This document shows, piece after piece, positions 45,080-59,487 of a stretch of 64,000 nt of DNA. Source of the stretch: Vitis vinifera (Eukaryota > Streptophyta > Magnoliopsida > Vitales > Vitaceae); the NCBI RefSeq assembly GCF_030704535.1, contig NC_081810.1:1426501-1490500 (forward strand). The letters run 5' to 3'. The position numbers were made by a program, and so were the translations under genes. How positions within the stretch are numbered: the stretch's first letter is position 1; the number at the start of each line of letters is the position of its first letter. The notes below the pieces were generated by a model. It did not search any database, was not told where the DNA came from, and was given only the letters and a program-made list of their open reading frames with translations.

Positions 45080-46984
45080 ACGAAGTTTTTTATTTACGTC
45101 TTTTACTTTTTGTCATTAATTTGATGCCCAATTAATTATTAAAAGAAAAGAAAATTTAGTGGATGATGAAACAAGCTCTGAAGTCACTAAAGAGGGGTCA
45201 AATGAGCAATTCTTTTTTTTGGAAGGGTATATGTGAAAATAGTTCTACGATAAATTGTTTACCTTTTATAATTTGTTTCACTATGGCATCCATTTTTCAA
45301 GTATGATTTTGATTTATATAAAAGAGAAATTTGATTAATTGGCAAATCCCCACCTTGAGAATTAAAAATGATCTTTTAGACCGTTCGAGCCAAATTTAAG
45401 AAAGTATTTGATAAATCCATTTAATAATTTAAATTTATTTATTAAATATTTTATTTTAATTTATAAAATAATTTAATATTATAATTTTTTATTGAATAAC
45501 AATAATTTTGTTCTTAAATTTGAGGATAGATCACTTAAACAATGATTATATAGAATGTATAAAAGGTTTTTACCTATTTTCATCTACTATCAATTGATTT
45601 TTTATGAAATAGTCAAAACTCAATCTAAAAATTAACATTCTTTTAATGTTTGGCAGTTTTGCTAAAAATAATAATAATAATAATAATTTATTAAATTCTT
45701 GACCTTGGATTTGAAGTACGGAATTAAACTTTAAGCTCAGTTAAGAAAACCCAAAAGCCCATTGGGCTAATCTAATGGCAACCCAATCCAAACCCAAGCC
45801 CAAAGGACACTCTCAAGCCCATTTACATGCCTAATGGCCATGACAGAGAGCCCTTCATTTTATTCGATCTGAACCCATTCATATATAGAGAGGAAATGAA
45901 AATTTTTTACTTCCTTGAATTTGTAAAAATTTTAAAGCGTTTTCAAGTACATAATGTATGTACTTATTGTATATAAGATTGTCTATTTTTAAACATAAAA
46001 AATAGAAAATATATCCAAAGATGAACTAATTTTAATTATATTTTATTTTCTTTCATATGTTCATAATAAATCAAATATGAGAAAGTTATTTTTTTCATTT
46101 CGTTGATACTTTATGATAACCAAATATAGTCTTAAGGTCATTTTGGATATATTTGAAAATTTTCAAATGATTTTTAAAAATATCACCCCTCCAATTATAC
46201 CCCAAAACTAGTTATTTTTAAAATCTCACAAAATATATATATTTCACTAGAAAAACTAAGAGCCTATTTGGTTGTACGATTCTAAAACAGTTTCCTGTTT
46301 TTAAAAATAAAACTGTTTTTAAAATTTTCTAACATTGTTTGGTAGTGTCGGTGTTCTCTGAAAATATATTTTTTAAATAAAGTGAAATAAAAAACAATTT
46401 TTAGAGAACAAGTAAAAATTGTTTTCACCAGTTTTTAAAAACAAAATAAAGATATGGGCTTTTGACTTGTTTTTAAAAATTATTTTTAAGTTAAAGAATA
46501 AAAAAACAACTTTTAAAAATAAATTTCATAAAACATGGCCAAATGAGTCATAAATAAGGGATCAGGCTATTTCGAACTAAAGCTAAGAGGAACCCAATCC
46601 AAGCATAGCCCTTCATTTTTATTCAATCAAAACCCTTCCATGCATATAGAAAGGCATGGATATATTTTGAAAATAATTTTCCAACCTAGAAAATATATTT
46701 ATCAAATTTTCTTTGACAAAAGAAAGTTTTTTAAAAAATTGTTCTGAAAATAATTTATTTTTCATAATGAATTGAAGATGTTTTGAACTGTTTTTAAAGA
46801 ATTATCCAACTTTATTTTATTAAAAAAAATCAATTATGTGAAGGAAAATTTTGTTAGATCAATAACAAACAAAGACAATGACAATACATAGAGAGTTCAC
46901 TATTTTGATCACCAAAATCGCAAGCTGGCTGATTCGAGTTTGCTTGCCTATGAACAGCAAATTAAACTAAAGAGACATCAGACA
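45080..46984. other. AT-rich intergenic DNA with repeats
   Basis: Contains a partial MITE (about 45955-46137) and a MITE-like element with agcctatttggttgtacgat at one end and an inverse catggccaaatgagtc end (about 46260-46552). Two related segments (about 45770-45900 and 46590-46665) share aacccaatccaa, agcccttcatttt and an atatagaaagg-like end. No gene seen. Confidence 0.55.
46260..46552. mobile_element. MITE-like element
   Basis: The left end reads agagcctatttggttgtacg and the right end atggccaaatgagtcataaa, inversely related at the ends. The interior has Ttttaaaaa-rich inverted blocks. Endpoints approximate. Confidence 0.5.
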
Positions 46985-47180
46985 TGGAAGTTTAACAATG
47001 AAGCTAGCAGCTCTTCCACATAAAGAGACGTATTTAACTTATATCAGGAGCATTGTGTGATCAGAACAAGGCATCACCTTCATCGTCACTGTCTCAAGTG
47101 TGAAATCAAGACTTTATCTGATTCAGCTAAATTCACTCTTGATCTCTCCGGATGCCCAGTTTTTTTTGTCCATTGCTGGC
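46985..47180 (+). repeat. Upstream segment shared by the two DC1 genes, copy 1
   Basis: Shares agtttaacaatgaa, tatttaact, aaggcatcac, cactg, ctcaagtgtgaaat and a c.gatgcccagttttttt-like end with 49075-49255. It lies about 75 bases before the first DC1 gene's start codon. Confidence 0.7.
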
Positions 47181-47254
47181 ATGGAAAACAAAGCATACCT
47201 ATTATAAGTATACATTAACATTTTTCTAGGTGTTTATACAATTTGCAGAGACAA

Positions 47255-48214
47255 ATGGGGAGGCTCAAGAATGAAGAAAAGCCAGAAGAAGAAAAGGAGG
47301 ATCTCTTTAGGCATTTCAGCCATGAACACCCTCTGGAACTCAGCTGTGATACAATCGAAACAGGTCAAATTATATGTGTTGGGTGTGGCATCCATGTACT
47401 TCCAGGAAAAGCCTATTACGCCTGTAGAACATGCCGCTTCTCTCTTCATAGCGCCTGCTACAACATGCCCAGAAAAGTCCATCACCCTGCAGACCCCGGC
47501 CACGACTTGATCCTCCTTCTCATGCCCTCCTTCGCCTGCAAAGCCTGTGGAAAACCCGGCTCTGGATTCGCATATAACTGTCGAATTTGCCTTCAAAGTT
47601 ACCATAGTTTATGCTCAGTTTTGCCACTTTCTACCTCCCATTACTCCCATCCCCATATCCTAAACATCGAGTTCTCGCCTCCTTATGATGGTGTCAAGGG
47701 CTTTCGCTGTGATGTATGTAGGAACCTCGGGTATGACCATTGGCTGTACCGTTGTGGCCCTTGTGGATTCGATGTGCATCTCAACTGTGCCTTGTCTAAC
47801 CAACCGCCTCAACCCCAGATGGTGTCCAGTGATAATCACTTTAATCACAGAAGCATACCCTCAAATGGGGTTCAGCCAAATCAGAATGTTACTTTTGTTC
47901 CAGCCAACGTCCAGGGAACCAATCAAGTAGCATATTATGTTCAGGCAAATGGAATGGCGCCCATGGCTCCTCCACAGGCCTATCCAGGGCACTATTATGG
48001 TAACCAGATGGCTGTCAATGGTCAGAATCAAGGTGGAATGAATGGGATGAAGGGGCTGCTTGTGGGATCTGTTGCTTCAGGCATGGGCCAAGCAGTAGCC
48101 CAAGAGATTGTGCATAGTGTTACAAGTGGATGGGGCAATGGATCGGGTTCCTCAGGTAACGGTGATTCGGATATAGCGAGCTCTTGGGTTGGGGGCGGAG
48201 CGAACTACATTTAA
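47255..48214 (+). CDS. DC1 domain (Cys/His-rich C1) protein with Gly/Asn-rich tail
   Basis: An intronless frame of 319 residues. The start is the ATG at 47255 (MGRLKNEEKPEEEK). Three C1-type zinc modules are visible: residues 20-68 (HFSHEHPLELS, CVGCGIHVLPG, YYACRTCRFSLHSACYNMPR), 78-125 (HPADPGHDL, CKACGKPGSGFAYNCRICLQ), and 132-180 (HYSHPHILNIEF, CDVCRNLGYDHWLYRCGPCG, FDVHLNCAL). Residues 185-319 form a tail rich in Asn, Gln, Gly and Ala with no known fold; GMKGLLVGSVASGMGQAVAQ may be an amphipathic or membrane-touching segment. DC1 proteins are plant-specific zinc proteins, often linked to stress and hormone response. The exact role is unknown. The neighbour at 49445 is a tandem paralogue. 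Confidence 0.93.
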   Translation: MGRLKNEEKPEEEKEDLFRHFSHEHPLELSCDTIETGQIICVGCGIHVLPGKAYYACRTCRFSLHSACYNMPRKVHHPADPGHDLILLLMPSFACKACGKPGSGFAYNCRICLQSYHSLCSVLPLSTSHYSHPHILNIEFSPPYDGVKGFRCDVCRNLGYDHWLYRCGPCGFDVHLNCALSNQPPQPQMVSSDNHFNHRSIPSNGVQPNQNVTFVPANVQGTNQVAYYVQANGMAPMAPPQAYPGHYYGNQMAVNGQNQGGMNGMKGLLVGSVASGMGQAVAQEIVHSVTSGWGNGSGSSGNGDSDIASSWVGGGANYI

Positions 48215-48920
48215 TGAATCATGTTCTAAATTTGGTTCATCAGAAGTATATTTGTATCAGAGTTTGGTTCTTTCATCATTTTGGACTTTGTGAGTAGGTG
48301 TTTTTGTTTTGCTCAACAAAATGCGTAATCCTTCTGTAATTTACCTGTTCTTGGAATGAATTCAGCACAATGGAAAGAAATATTATTGCTTAGGTTCCTT
48401 TTGGTCAAGTTATCATGATGTTGTAGTTTAAGTTTTCTACTTTCACAAAATTAAAATTATTTGAAGCAACTTAATTGATTTAAAGGTTCATCTTCTTGAG
48501 TCCAAGAGCAACAAACTAAATTCTCTTCTCTTTTGTGAAAAGGCCCCTTGTCTTCCAACTTCAACTTTTAGAAAAATTGGTAACTCAAAAGAAGCAATAA
48601 GAATTTAAACTCGAATTGAAGAAACAAGAGATATCAAATTTCAATGAAAGGAAAAGAGGGAATTGCTGATCTGTATGTGAAAAACTGGTCCAACATGCAA
48701 TTAAGTGTTGGTTTCACAATGTCCAAAATTCTATATATAAGCCTCATGAAGCTAATCTTTTTCAGGACTGTTGAACAACCCTAATTCGACTAAAGGGAGC
48801 CGTGGAGCTGAACTTTGTTTGTAAAGGACCTGTTCATGGACACTGGGCCACCAAACAGTGCTGAACTCAAGTATAATAGAGAATGCAATTACAGCTCAAC
48901 ATACATAGCCTTTAATTTTG

Positions 48921-48952
<32 letters not shown>

Positions 48953-49074
48953 CCGAAAATCACCATCGCAGCCGGCGGATTGATGCCTTTGCTGTGCTTG
49001 GCGTTCATTTCATTATCCTGCAGCATTTCTTTTTTCGGGTTTTAGGATCGACATTGTTTTCTATTAATCAGAGA
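48215..49074. other. Spacer between the DC1 paralogues
   Basis: Holds the 3' untranslated region of the first DC1 gene and a (TA)n microsatellite (48927-48951). No gene. Confidence 0.7.
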
Positions 49075-49255
49075 TAAGTTTAACAATGAATTTCTTGATA
49101 AATATTTAACTGATATCAGTAGCCTGGTTTGATAAAAACAATGCCAACCAAGGCATCACTTTCATGTATGTCACTGCCTCAAGTGTGAAATGAGGACTTT
49201 CTTGATTCAAACAAATTCATTCTCCATCTCCCCAGATGCCCGATTTTTTGTTGTT
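49075..49255 (+). repeat. Upstream segment shared by the two DC1 genes, copy 2
   Basis: Diverged copy of 46985-47180. It sits about 190 bases before the second DC1 start codon, farther away than in the first gene. Confidence 0.7.
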
Positions 49256-49444
49256 TAATAAGAAATTGCAATCAGGTATGTCAGAGCATCGATGTTACAG
49301 ACTATTATCACAAGGGACTTCATCATTTAGACATATATATGAAACATGAATGTCAGCTTGAATGAATTAATAACTCAAGAAAACCTTATAACAAAGCCCC
49401 ATAGGCCTGCATGACCACTAGTACTTGAGGTGAAGTAGAGAGAG

Positions 49445-50035
49445 ATGATCAGGCGCAACAATGAAGAACAAGAAGAAGAAAGGCTTCTTTTTAGGCATTT
49501 CAGCCATGAACATCCCCTAGAAGTTGCCTGCGATGATAGTAGTCGTCCTGAATCAGACCGAGTCACCTGTGTTGGTTGTGGCATCCATTTACTTCCCAGG
49601 AAGGCCTATTACACCTGCAGAACATGTGACTTCTCTCTCCATCGTCCATGCTACAACATGCCAAGGAAAGTCCACCACCCGGCAGACCCTGGCCACGACT
49701 TAGTCCTTCATCTCTCGACCTCTTTCGCCTGCAAAGGATGTGGCAATCCTGGTTCTGGCTTCTCTTATCACTGTGGCATATGCCTTCAGAGTTACCATAT
49801 TTTATGCTCAGCTTTGCCGCTTTCCACCTCCCATTATTCCCATCCCCACGTCCTAAAACTCGAGTTCTCCCCTCCTAATTATGATGGACTCGAGGGCTTC
49901 TGCTGTGACATATGCAAAAACCCGGGTTCTGACCATTGGCTCTATCGATGTGGGACCTGTGAGTTTGATGTTCACCTTCACTGTGCCATATCTAACGGTC
50001 AAGGCCATCAATCCCAGACTCAGGAAACCAACTAA
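49445..50035 (+). CDS. DC1 domain (Cys/His-rich C1) protein, short tandem paralogue
   Basis: An intronless frame of 196 residues starting MIRRNNEEQEEE. It has the same three C1-type modules as its neighbour: HFSHEHPLEVA with CVGCGIHLLPR; HPADPGHDLVLHL with CKGCGNPGSGFSYHCGICLQ; and HYSHPHVLKLEF with CDICKNPGSDHWLYRCGTC. It ends about 12 residues after the third module (SQTQETN), without the 130-residue tail. This is a tandem duplicate in the same orientation, with 1.2 kb between the two genes. The zinc-binding Cys and His are kept, so it is probably functional. Confidence 0.93.
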   Translation: MIRRNNEEQEEERLLFRHFSHEHPLEVACDDSSRPESDRVTCVGCGIHLLPRKAYYTCRTCDFSLHRPCYNMPRKVHHPADPGHDLVLHLSTSFACKGCGNPGSGFSYHCGICLQSYHILCSALPLSTSHYSHPHVLKLEFSPPNYDGLEGFCCDICKNPGSDHWLYRCGTCEFDVHLHCAISNGQGHQSQTQETN

Positions 50036-52468
50036 AGCAGCTTCTGATAAGCCAACATGGAATGGCCATATCTCATTCAAGGAGCTAGCTCTGGATCATT
50101 GTCTATGAATATTACTTTTAATCTTGTCTTTTGACTCTGAATTATATCTTTGTTATGCTGTATGTAATCCATAAGAGCCTCTTTAAATTACTGTTTCTCT
50201 CAGAAAAAAATGGGCTAAGCATTGCTTGAATAATATTTGTTTCTCATTAATTGATAGAGTTAATTAACCAAGGCCCTTACTGTAGAGAATCTTTATAATC
50301 ACTCAATGAAATTGTTAAGAATCATACAAGGGTTTGGATTGAGTACAGAGATGCAATGGAAATGATTCAGGAACAAATGATTCAATTCCTCCAACCAAAT
50401 GTTTCCAACTGATCAACTCATTTTGGTCTCTCTTCTTTATCACTTTTTCTCTCAAGAACTCCAAAAATATTTGGAAGACTATAAACATACATCTAAAATA
50501 TTTTTGGTAATCTTTAATGTTTTATTCAACTTATTAGTCATCTAATGTGAATTTAAATTGGTTTTTAGACTGTCATTTTTTCAGAAAATATACTGATCAA
50601 TCTAGGATTGGCTTCAAATTGAACGAAATCAACTTTGTTTGGTTCGGTTCGGTTCACGGGTTGGTAAAAGAAGGGACCTAAATTGAATCTTGCCCATATA
50701 CTGATCAATCCTGTGTTTCATCATGGTCATGATCAAATGCTTATGTATAATGTTCGCAGCAAAATTAGATGCTATTCCCCATATTTTCTTCCTAGAATGG
50801 ATGTTTTACTTTTTCTTGCCTTAATTTTTTCTTCAATTTGTCTTTATCTCATCAATAGAATTAATTAACCAAAATCTCATAATGCTCAATGACATCAAGA
50901 AGATTGATGGAGTTTCCAACTTGAAATTATTGTTTGATTAATTTTAAGTCGGTAATAAAATAATCATCAAGCTACTGAATAAGGTCTTAAGCTTAATTTA
51001 ATTTGAGCATATGGTATAGAATATATAGTCTTTTCACAACCCTAGAGTGAACAATTTGAATTGTCTAACCTCAAGAAACTCAATGAATCAGCAGGTTGAT
51101 CAAGAGATAGTCAACACTCTAATTGACATAAAGCAAGAATAATCTTATAGATTAGAATGAACATCTTAATCTATTGCATACCATTCGCAAGGGAGTCAAT
51201 AAATTGTTTTATATCTATGATTCATTGGAACAAAAAAGGGCCAGATAGGTACTGATCGATCCAAGCCATCGGAATAAAATGAAAAGGACCTTTTGAATAA
51301 ACTCAAAGAAAGTTTTTTTTTTTTTTTCTATATTTCTATTGGAAATATATTTTTCGAGCCTTTATTTGATAGAATTGCTAACAAACGCCAATGGGACCTT
51401 CTAATAAGCCTATTGGAATTGGCTCTATGTCAATGAAATCTTATCATCCATACATAACAAATTAGTATGGTATATTCATATCATAACATATGATAAGCAA
51501 GAACTAGTATTCTTATTAAGACTAGAACTCATAGAAAAGAAAATAAATTTATAAATGGAATCAAACATGCAAAATTTATAGACAAAAGTATTTAATTATT
51601 AAGGAAAAATCAATATACTTCTAATGTTGAATTTGGATCAACTAGGATAGAAATAAAACATTGGGTCAAACTCTTGTTTGGTGTCAAGGTAATAACTACA
51701 AATAGTTATCAACTCGACAACACTTAGGTTATATTTGATTCTCAAAAATTTTGAAAAAATTAAAATAAAGAGAAAAAAGTAATAGAAAATTTGAACAAGC
51801 AAAAATTAAATTATCATAGAATATACTTTTTAACACACTTTCTTCACCTCTTCTCAAGGAAAATAAAGATTGAAATCCTTTAATATTGTCTAGATCGGCT
51901 CTTTTTTCCCTTTTTAGTCTTTCTTATTGTATTTTTTTTCATAATATTCAAATATAAGAAAATTATTTTCCTTAACAATTTATTTTCCCTTTCTTTAATC
52001 CTTTCTAGAACCCAAACACAGTCAAGGGAGATGACTCAATCACCATACCAATGCTGATGAAATTTGAACTATAAAAAAAAAAGACACAAAATGCATCCCC
52101 AACTTATTATTCATGTACAAAGTGGTAGCCAAAAAGGACAGCTTTTTCATAAGCACTAATGCTTCTTAGTGTGCTTTGAGTCATGAACTTGCATGCAAAG
52201 TGCTTAATTATATTATATGCAAATATGATAACCATGAATCCACCCACTGCCCTAACCCCATGCTTTGTACACAATATAAAAAAACCACTAATCTCTTATC
52301 TTCACGGAATATCAAGGTCAGTGCATGCAGCATTTGGAAGAGAAGTAGACACTTGCTGCAGCCGCCATGCATCACAGCTAGCACTAATGCAGCTTTCATT
52401 CACCAACATTCATTAAACCAGATGTTAAAATTGGATTATAAAATTAGTAATCGACAAACAAACCCGGC
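50036..52468. other. Intergenic DNA between DC1 and peroxidase genes
   Basis: AT-rich, no gene recognised. It contains one MITE-like repeat (51726-52023, starting aggttatatttgattctc and ending ctagaacccaaacacagtc). The short frames near 52176-52478 overlap in two frames and show no family motif. Confidence 0.55.
51726..52023. mobile_element. MITE-like AT-rich repeat (atgtttggtt family)
   Basis: The terminal blocks aggttatatttgattctc and ctagaacccaaacacagtc are inversely related to each other and match the other family members at 53141, 55355 and 57347. Confidence 0.55.
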
Positions 52469-52475
52469 TATAAAT
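52469..52475 (+). promoter_or_regulatory. TATA box of the peroxidase gene
   Basis: tataaat in ggctataaattgagg, 66 bases before the start codon, implying a short leader of about 35 bases. Confidence 0.55.
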
Positions 52476-52522
52476 TGAGGTTCTAGGTGGTATTCTGCAA
52501 CAAAACCGAGAAGATTGATTAG

Positions 52523-54721
<2,199 letters not shown>

Positions 54722-57346
54722 AATGAAGTGAAGTTGTGAGGTTGATGGTCATGTTTCAAGGAATTTATGGTGTTTTCAGTGTGTTTATGTAATGTATGTT
54801 GATGTAGTGAATAAGATTTTTGGGACTTGGTTTTCTCATAGGATGTTTGCAGTCATACTTGGTTTCAGGCATCGACAAATTTTGTGGTGAATTTAGGACC
54901 GAGTTTAATCCATTATTGGGCAGATGTATCATATGATACTAAGATACACGCTCAACATAGCATATATTCAAAGTATTTTTAGTAGAAGTGTTTTTTTTTA
55001 TTTTAAGTATTTTTTAGGAGAATTACTCATCAAGTATTTCTTTAAAAAACATTATAAGTGATTTTTTTACTTTTTAATAATGTGTTGTAAATTATGCCAA
55101 ACACTTGATTTTTCTTTGGAAACGTATTTCATACTAAAAGTATTTTATAAAAGCATTACCAAATCGACTCTAAATATAATAAAAAAGTAATTTTAAAATA
55201 AATTCAAGTTAAAGAGAATTTTTCCTAAAATATGATCGTATATATTTTTTCAAGCTTGCATCCAAAATAAAAAGTTTCTAATTCAAAATAAGTGGCAAAA
55301 ATACAAATGAAAAGTTTCTAATTAGAAATAAGTGGCAAAAAAACTTGATAATTGACTATGTTTGATTTAAAAAAATTTGAGGGACAATGCAACGAAAAGA
55401 AAATTGTAAGGAAAAAAATGGAAGAAAAGTGAAAAATAAATTTAAAGTAAATAAATTATTTTATATGTTACTTGTACCTCATTTCTCTAATTTTTAAATA
55501 TATAAACTTTTCATTAATTATTTTTATAGAAAATTATTTTTTTAACATTTTTTTATTACTTTTCAAATACCAAACATAGCCATGCAGTTCTAGGAATAAC
55601 AAAGATGCTAATGCCACCTATTGATAGTTTGGAAAGTGGGGAAAATAAAGATGTCATCTATATAGAATTTACTCATTGAATCTATGCACGCATAAGCCTC
55701 TAGTTTCTTTCACTCTCACAAGCCCATGAGGCTTAGAAAGTGGGATTCAATAAAAACTCTCCCTTTCACTTCTTCCGATGAGATAAGAGACACTCGAGCT
55801 ATCTTCCTCTGGCTATGTGGGAATAACACTTTGGCCATAGGTGTTCTCAAAGCAACTCATTGGTAATTAGCATTCTCAATTAAAGGGATTTTCCCGGAAG
55901 TGCGGCTTATAGTTTCCTTCTACTTTGCTTTCGAACTTGGGCTTTTCTTTTCAAGCCTACTAGCCTTTTAAAGTTGGGCCATAATTCTTGACTAGCCCAA
56001 TAAATGTAAGATATTTTAACCAACTTTACCTATTACTACTCAATGTATATAATTAATAAGATGCAAAATTACTTTTATATTTAAATAAATACATCCTAAC
56101 ACATTTTAGAACTAGAAAAAGAAAATTGGATAACTAAAAAATCTTGGTAAATAAGACCTAAAAAATAAACTCAATCTATTGACAACAAATCATATTAATT
56201 ACATGGTCATGAAGAATGAAATTTATCTCCTGTTCAGTTCTTTAAAAGTATGGAAAAAAAATTAAAATTATTTAAAAAATAATTTTTTTTAATAAAAATA
56301 TTAAGAAAAATAAAGAAAAAAAGAAACTAAATAAAATATATATTTAACAATTTAGGGAAAATATATATGTTTTTAATCATTTAATTTTCTTTAATTCACT
56401 CAATTTTTCTATGGATAATGAAATAAAAGAAATTTCTATAATTTTTCTTTCTTTTTTTTCTATTTTGTTCCTTTTAACTATAAAAGCTTTAAACATTCAA
56501 TGATCATATAAAATGTGGCTCCAAAGCTTATGGTAATAGTTGTTGAAAGAATATTCAATCATCCATGCTACCATCACAAGCATTTTTACGTTTTCCACCA
56601 ATTGGAGAAAAAGAAAACAAAAGAGAATTTAGATGTTTGTTTGGTAGCCAAAAATTTTACCAATTAAAGAAAATTGATGCTTACCAGATAACAAATTCCT
56701 TGTGCCTAAGAGAATTTACTATTAAGAGAGGTTTTGCAATCATTCCAATCCATTCACTCTTGTATTTTCTTTCACCCCAAACAACCAAAAAAGAAAGAAA
56801 GAGTTAGGATTTTCTTTACAAGCATCTCCCATAATGTCCATTCCAAAAAAAATTGTACAAAACCATTTGTGTGGCCATGAAGTGGATTCGTATACTCTAT
56901 GGCTCACAACTTTGTTCAACTCCCAACCTCAATTTTCTCACCCACTAGCATATTCATACAAGGCAATGACAAAAGGTCACCCTTTAAAACAAGGGCGTAG
57001 AGGGTCCTCATTTTTGTCCTACTTAGCAGATTTTGTTGGCTGGAAGCTTCACATGAAGAATATAGGTTCCATCGATGTCTCTTTTGAACAACCCACTATA
57101 AGGTTGAAAACTAGGGTACACTCTGGTATTTGGTGCATGGAAATAGACAAAAGGAATGACAAAATTATTCTATTTTTTATTCATCACTATATTTGAATTA
57201 CTCGTGAGAAAATAGAATTAGTGTAAAAAAAATATTATCATGAAAATTAAAATTGCCTTATATAAAATTCTTTTTTCATATATGATGTTCTAATAAACCC
57301 TCATTCTTATTTTTATATCCCTTCCCATGTATCAAATAAACTTTTA
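54722..57346. other. Intergenic DNA 3' of the peroxidase
   Basis: Begins with the peroxidase 3' untranslated region. It then holds a TIR-like stretch with aagtatttttagtagaagtg (about 54970-55165), the MITE at 55355-55583 and a likely diverged MITE at about 56230-56480. I recognise no gene. The 120-residue frame at 56834-57196 has no known motif. Confidence 0.5.
55355..55583. mobile_element. MITE-like AT-rich repeat (atgtttggtt family)
   Basis: Starts actatgtttgatttaaaaaa and ends ttcaaataccaaacatagcc, which are inversely related. Confidence 0.65.
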
Positions 57347-57604
57347 GGTTATGTTTGGTTCTCGAAAAATACCAAGCAAAGAAAAAAAATGTAAAGGAAA
57401 ATGATTTTTTCATATTTAGTTGTCCTATGAAAAACATCAAAGAAAATCAAATATAATTAAAACTAATTAAAATGAATTTGAAGTAACAAAAAAAAATAAT
57501 TTATTAACTTTTAATCTATTTTTTTTTTATTTTTCTTCACTTTTTCTTTTCTTCTACTTTTTCTTTGTATTTTCCTTCAAATTTTCTGGAACCAAACATA
57601 GCCA
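57347..57604. mobile_element. MITE-like AT-rich repeat, best preserved copy
   Basis: Starts ggttatgtttggttctcgaa and ends tctggaaccaaacatagcc. The ends are near-perfect inverted repeats (ggctatgtttggttccaga reversed), and the interior is also roughly palindromic. Confidence 0.75.
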
Positions 57605-58243
57605 TAGTGTTAATATTGTTAGAAAAATACATGTGTACGTTAGAGTGCAGGTGAAGAAAGGGACCAATACTATATTAGAAAGGGATTAAAACCTTTTGCA
57701 CCTTATATCGTGTCCTACTTGCATAGCCTTTAATTTGGACTTATGGAGAGGGAAGTGGGAGTTTCGCCACCCATCGAGCCTAAACCCATCCACTTAAATT
57801 TCAATTGGCACGATGTGAGGAAAAAAATGAAAGTGAATGTTAGGTAGAGGTGAGTTAAAATATGTTAAGGATTACATTAATAAAAGCATAAACATTTAGA
57901 ATAGGAAAAAAAAGATGGACATCATGCATGCTTGGCTGAAAGGTAGGACATATGGAACATGATTCATATTCCCATTTTACTTCATGAAGAACTTTCTACC
58001 AACTTATTATAATTTGAGTTGGTTCCATGAATTGATTAGGTATAATTTTTTTATTGGAAACTTATTCGATATATTCATAAAATTAAATAATTCCAATATC
58101 TCATACACCTTGTGTTATCATGATTCATGAATATTGCAATATTTTTTTCTCTTATTATGAAATGTGGATATTATTGTATCATTTTCTCCTATTATGACAA
58201 GTGGTTGGCCCGGAGAATTGTGTCCTTTCTATAATACATATAA

Positions 58244-58548
58244 ATTATATTTGGTTTTTGAGAGTATTAAGAGAAAACAAATATTAAAGAAAAATTATTT
58301 TCTCATATTTAATTATTTTGTGAAAAATACCAAAATAAATTTAATTAAGATTAATTAGAAATTTATATATTTTCAAATTATTTAATATTTATATTGAAAA
58401 GTTAAACAAGTAAAATGAATTTAAAGTATCATATAAAAATAATTTAATGATTTTAAACTTATTTTTTATTTTTCCTTCACTTTTTCTTTTCTTCTAATTT
58501 TTTTTTCTTGCATTTTCTCTCAAATTTTTTGGAAACCAAACATAACCA
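58244..58548. mobile_element. MITE-like AT-rich repeat (atgtttggtt family)
   Basis: Starts attatatttggtttttgaga and ends tggaaaccaaacataacc. It shares the ttctcatatttaattatttt and aattagaaatttatat themes with the other copies. Confidence 0.65.
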
Positions 58549-58849
58549 TAGGGATCTATTTTTCAACTCACTTATCTTATCCTCATTTGTACCGATCTTC
58601 CCTAAAACTTTCATAATTTATTTAGTTGTTGGCCAAATCTGCTTTCCCACTACAACTAAGCAAGTCATGGAAGTGTTAGGGAAGATAAACAGGGAAGAAG
58701 ATAAGATGATCAATAGGTCAATTGAAAAACGCACCCTTACTTTTCAATTGTTGCAGATTTCACTGGGAGTTTGGGACTTGGTAGGTTTAGTTGACTAGTT
58801 TAAATCACTTGAGTTTACTCATACGTCATTAATACATTATTAGAAAATG

Positions 58850-59487
58850 ATTATAACTTGGGCAAGTTGGTTAGCTTGATGTTTAGCTCGAGTTCAACCC
58901 CGAATTAAAAAACAATTAACCTGAGTACTCAACTCAATCCAACTTCTAACCCAAGTACTCAACCCAACATCATTTCTCTAAACTTGGGTTGAGTTCTGGT
59001 TGATCAGGTTAATTTAGGTTAATTGGATTGATCGAGTTGCATCATTCAAAATCTATCTATAATGAAAAAAAAAAAAAAAAAAAAAAACTCATTATATATA
59101 TTCATATAAAAATTTAAATAGTAAATAAAACAAAATTTCAAAATAGCAAAAAAAAAAAAAGTAAACATAAATTTATATATATTTTTAAAAAATAATAAAA
59201 AAAAAGTATATGATATAATATAATTTGATTTTTTTCTTAAAAAATTAAAAAGAATGAATATTATTATATAAGATAATATTCATTCTAAATATTATAAAAA
59301 TATTAAATTGAATTTGGGTTAAGCTCAGTTTGCTCAAACCTTGGCCCGACACCAACCCAAATTGAGTTAAAGTTCAAAAAACATAAATTCCAAATCTAAC
59401 TTGAAAATGATTATCAAAACTTACCCAAATGTAAGGTTAGATTCAAGTTGGATTAAGTTAATTTGTCCAAGCTGCACCCCTAATATT
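58850..59487. mobile_element. Candidate element with inverted Gly/Pro-like repeats, unclassified
   Basis: The left part has acttgggcaagttggttagc and several copies of gagtactcaactcaa-like blocks. The right end (ttaatttgtccaagctgcac on plus) is loosely inverse to the left. The interior is extremely AT-rich, with long A-runs. Termini approximate. Confidence 0.35.

Noticed and set aside
47243..47254. Four-codon N-terminal extension of the first DC1 protein
   Set aside because: It would need a TTG start. The ATG at 47255 is the proper start.
56834..57196. 120-residue open frame with an ATG
   Set aside because: No family motif that I recognise, and AT-rich flanks without splice partners or an obvious promoter. 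Kept as a possibility but not annotated as a gene.
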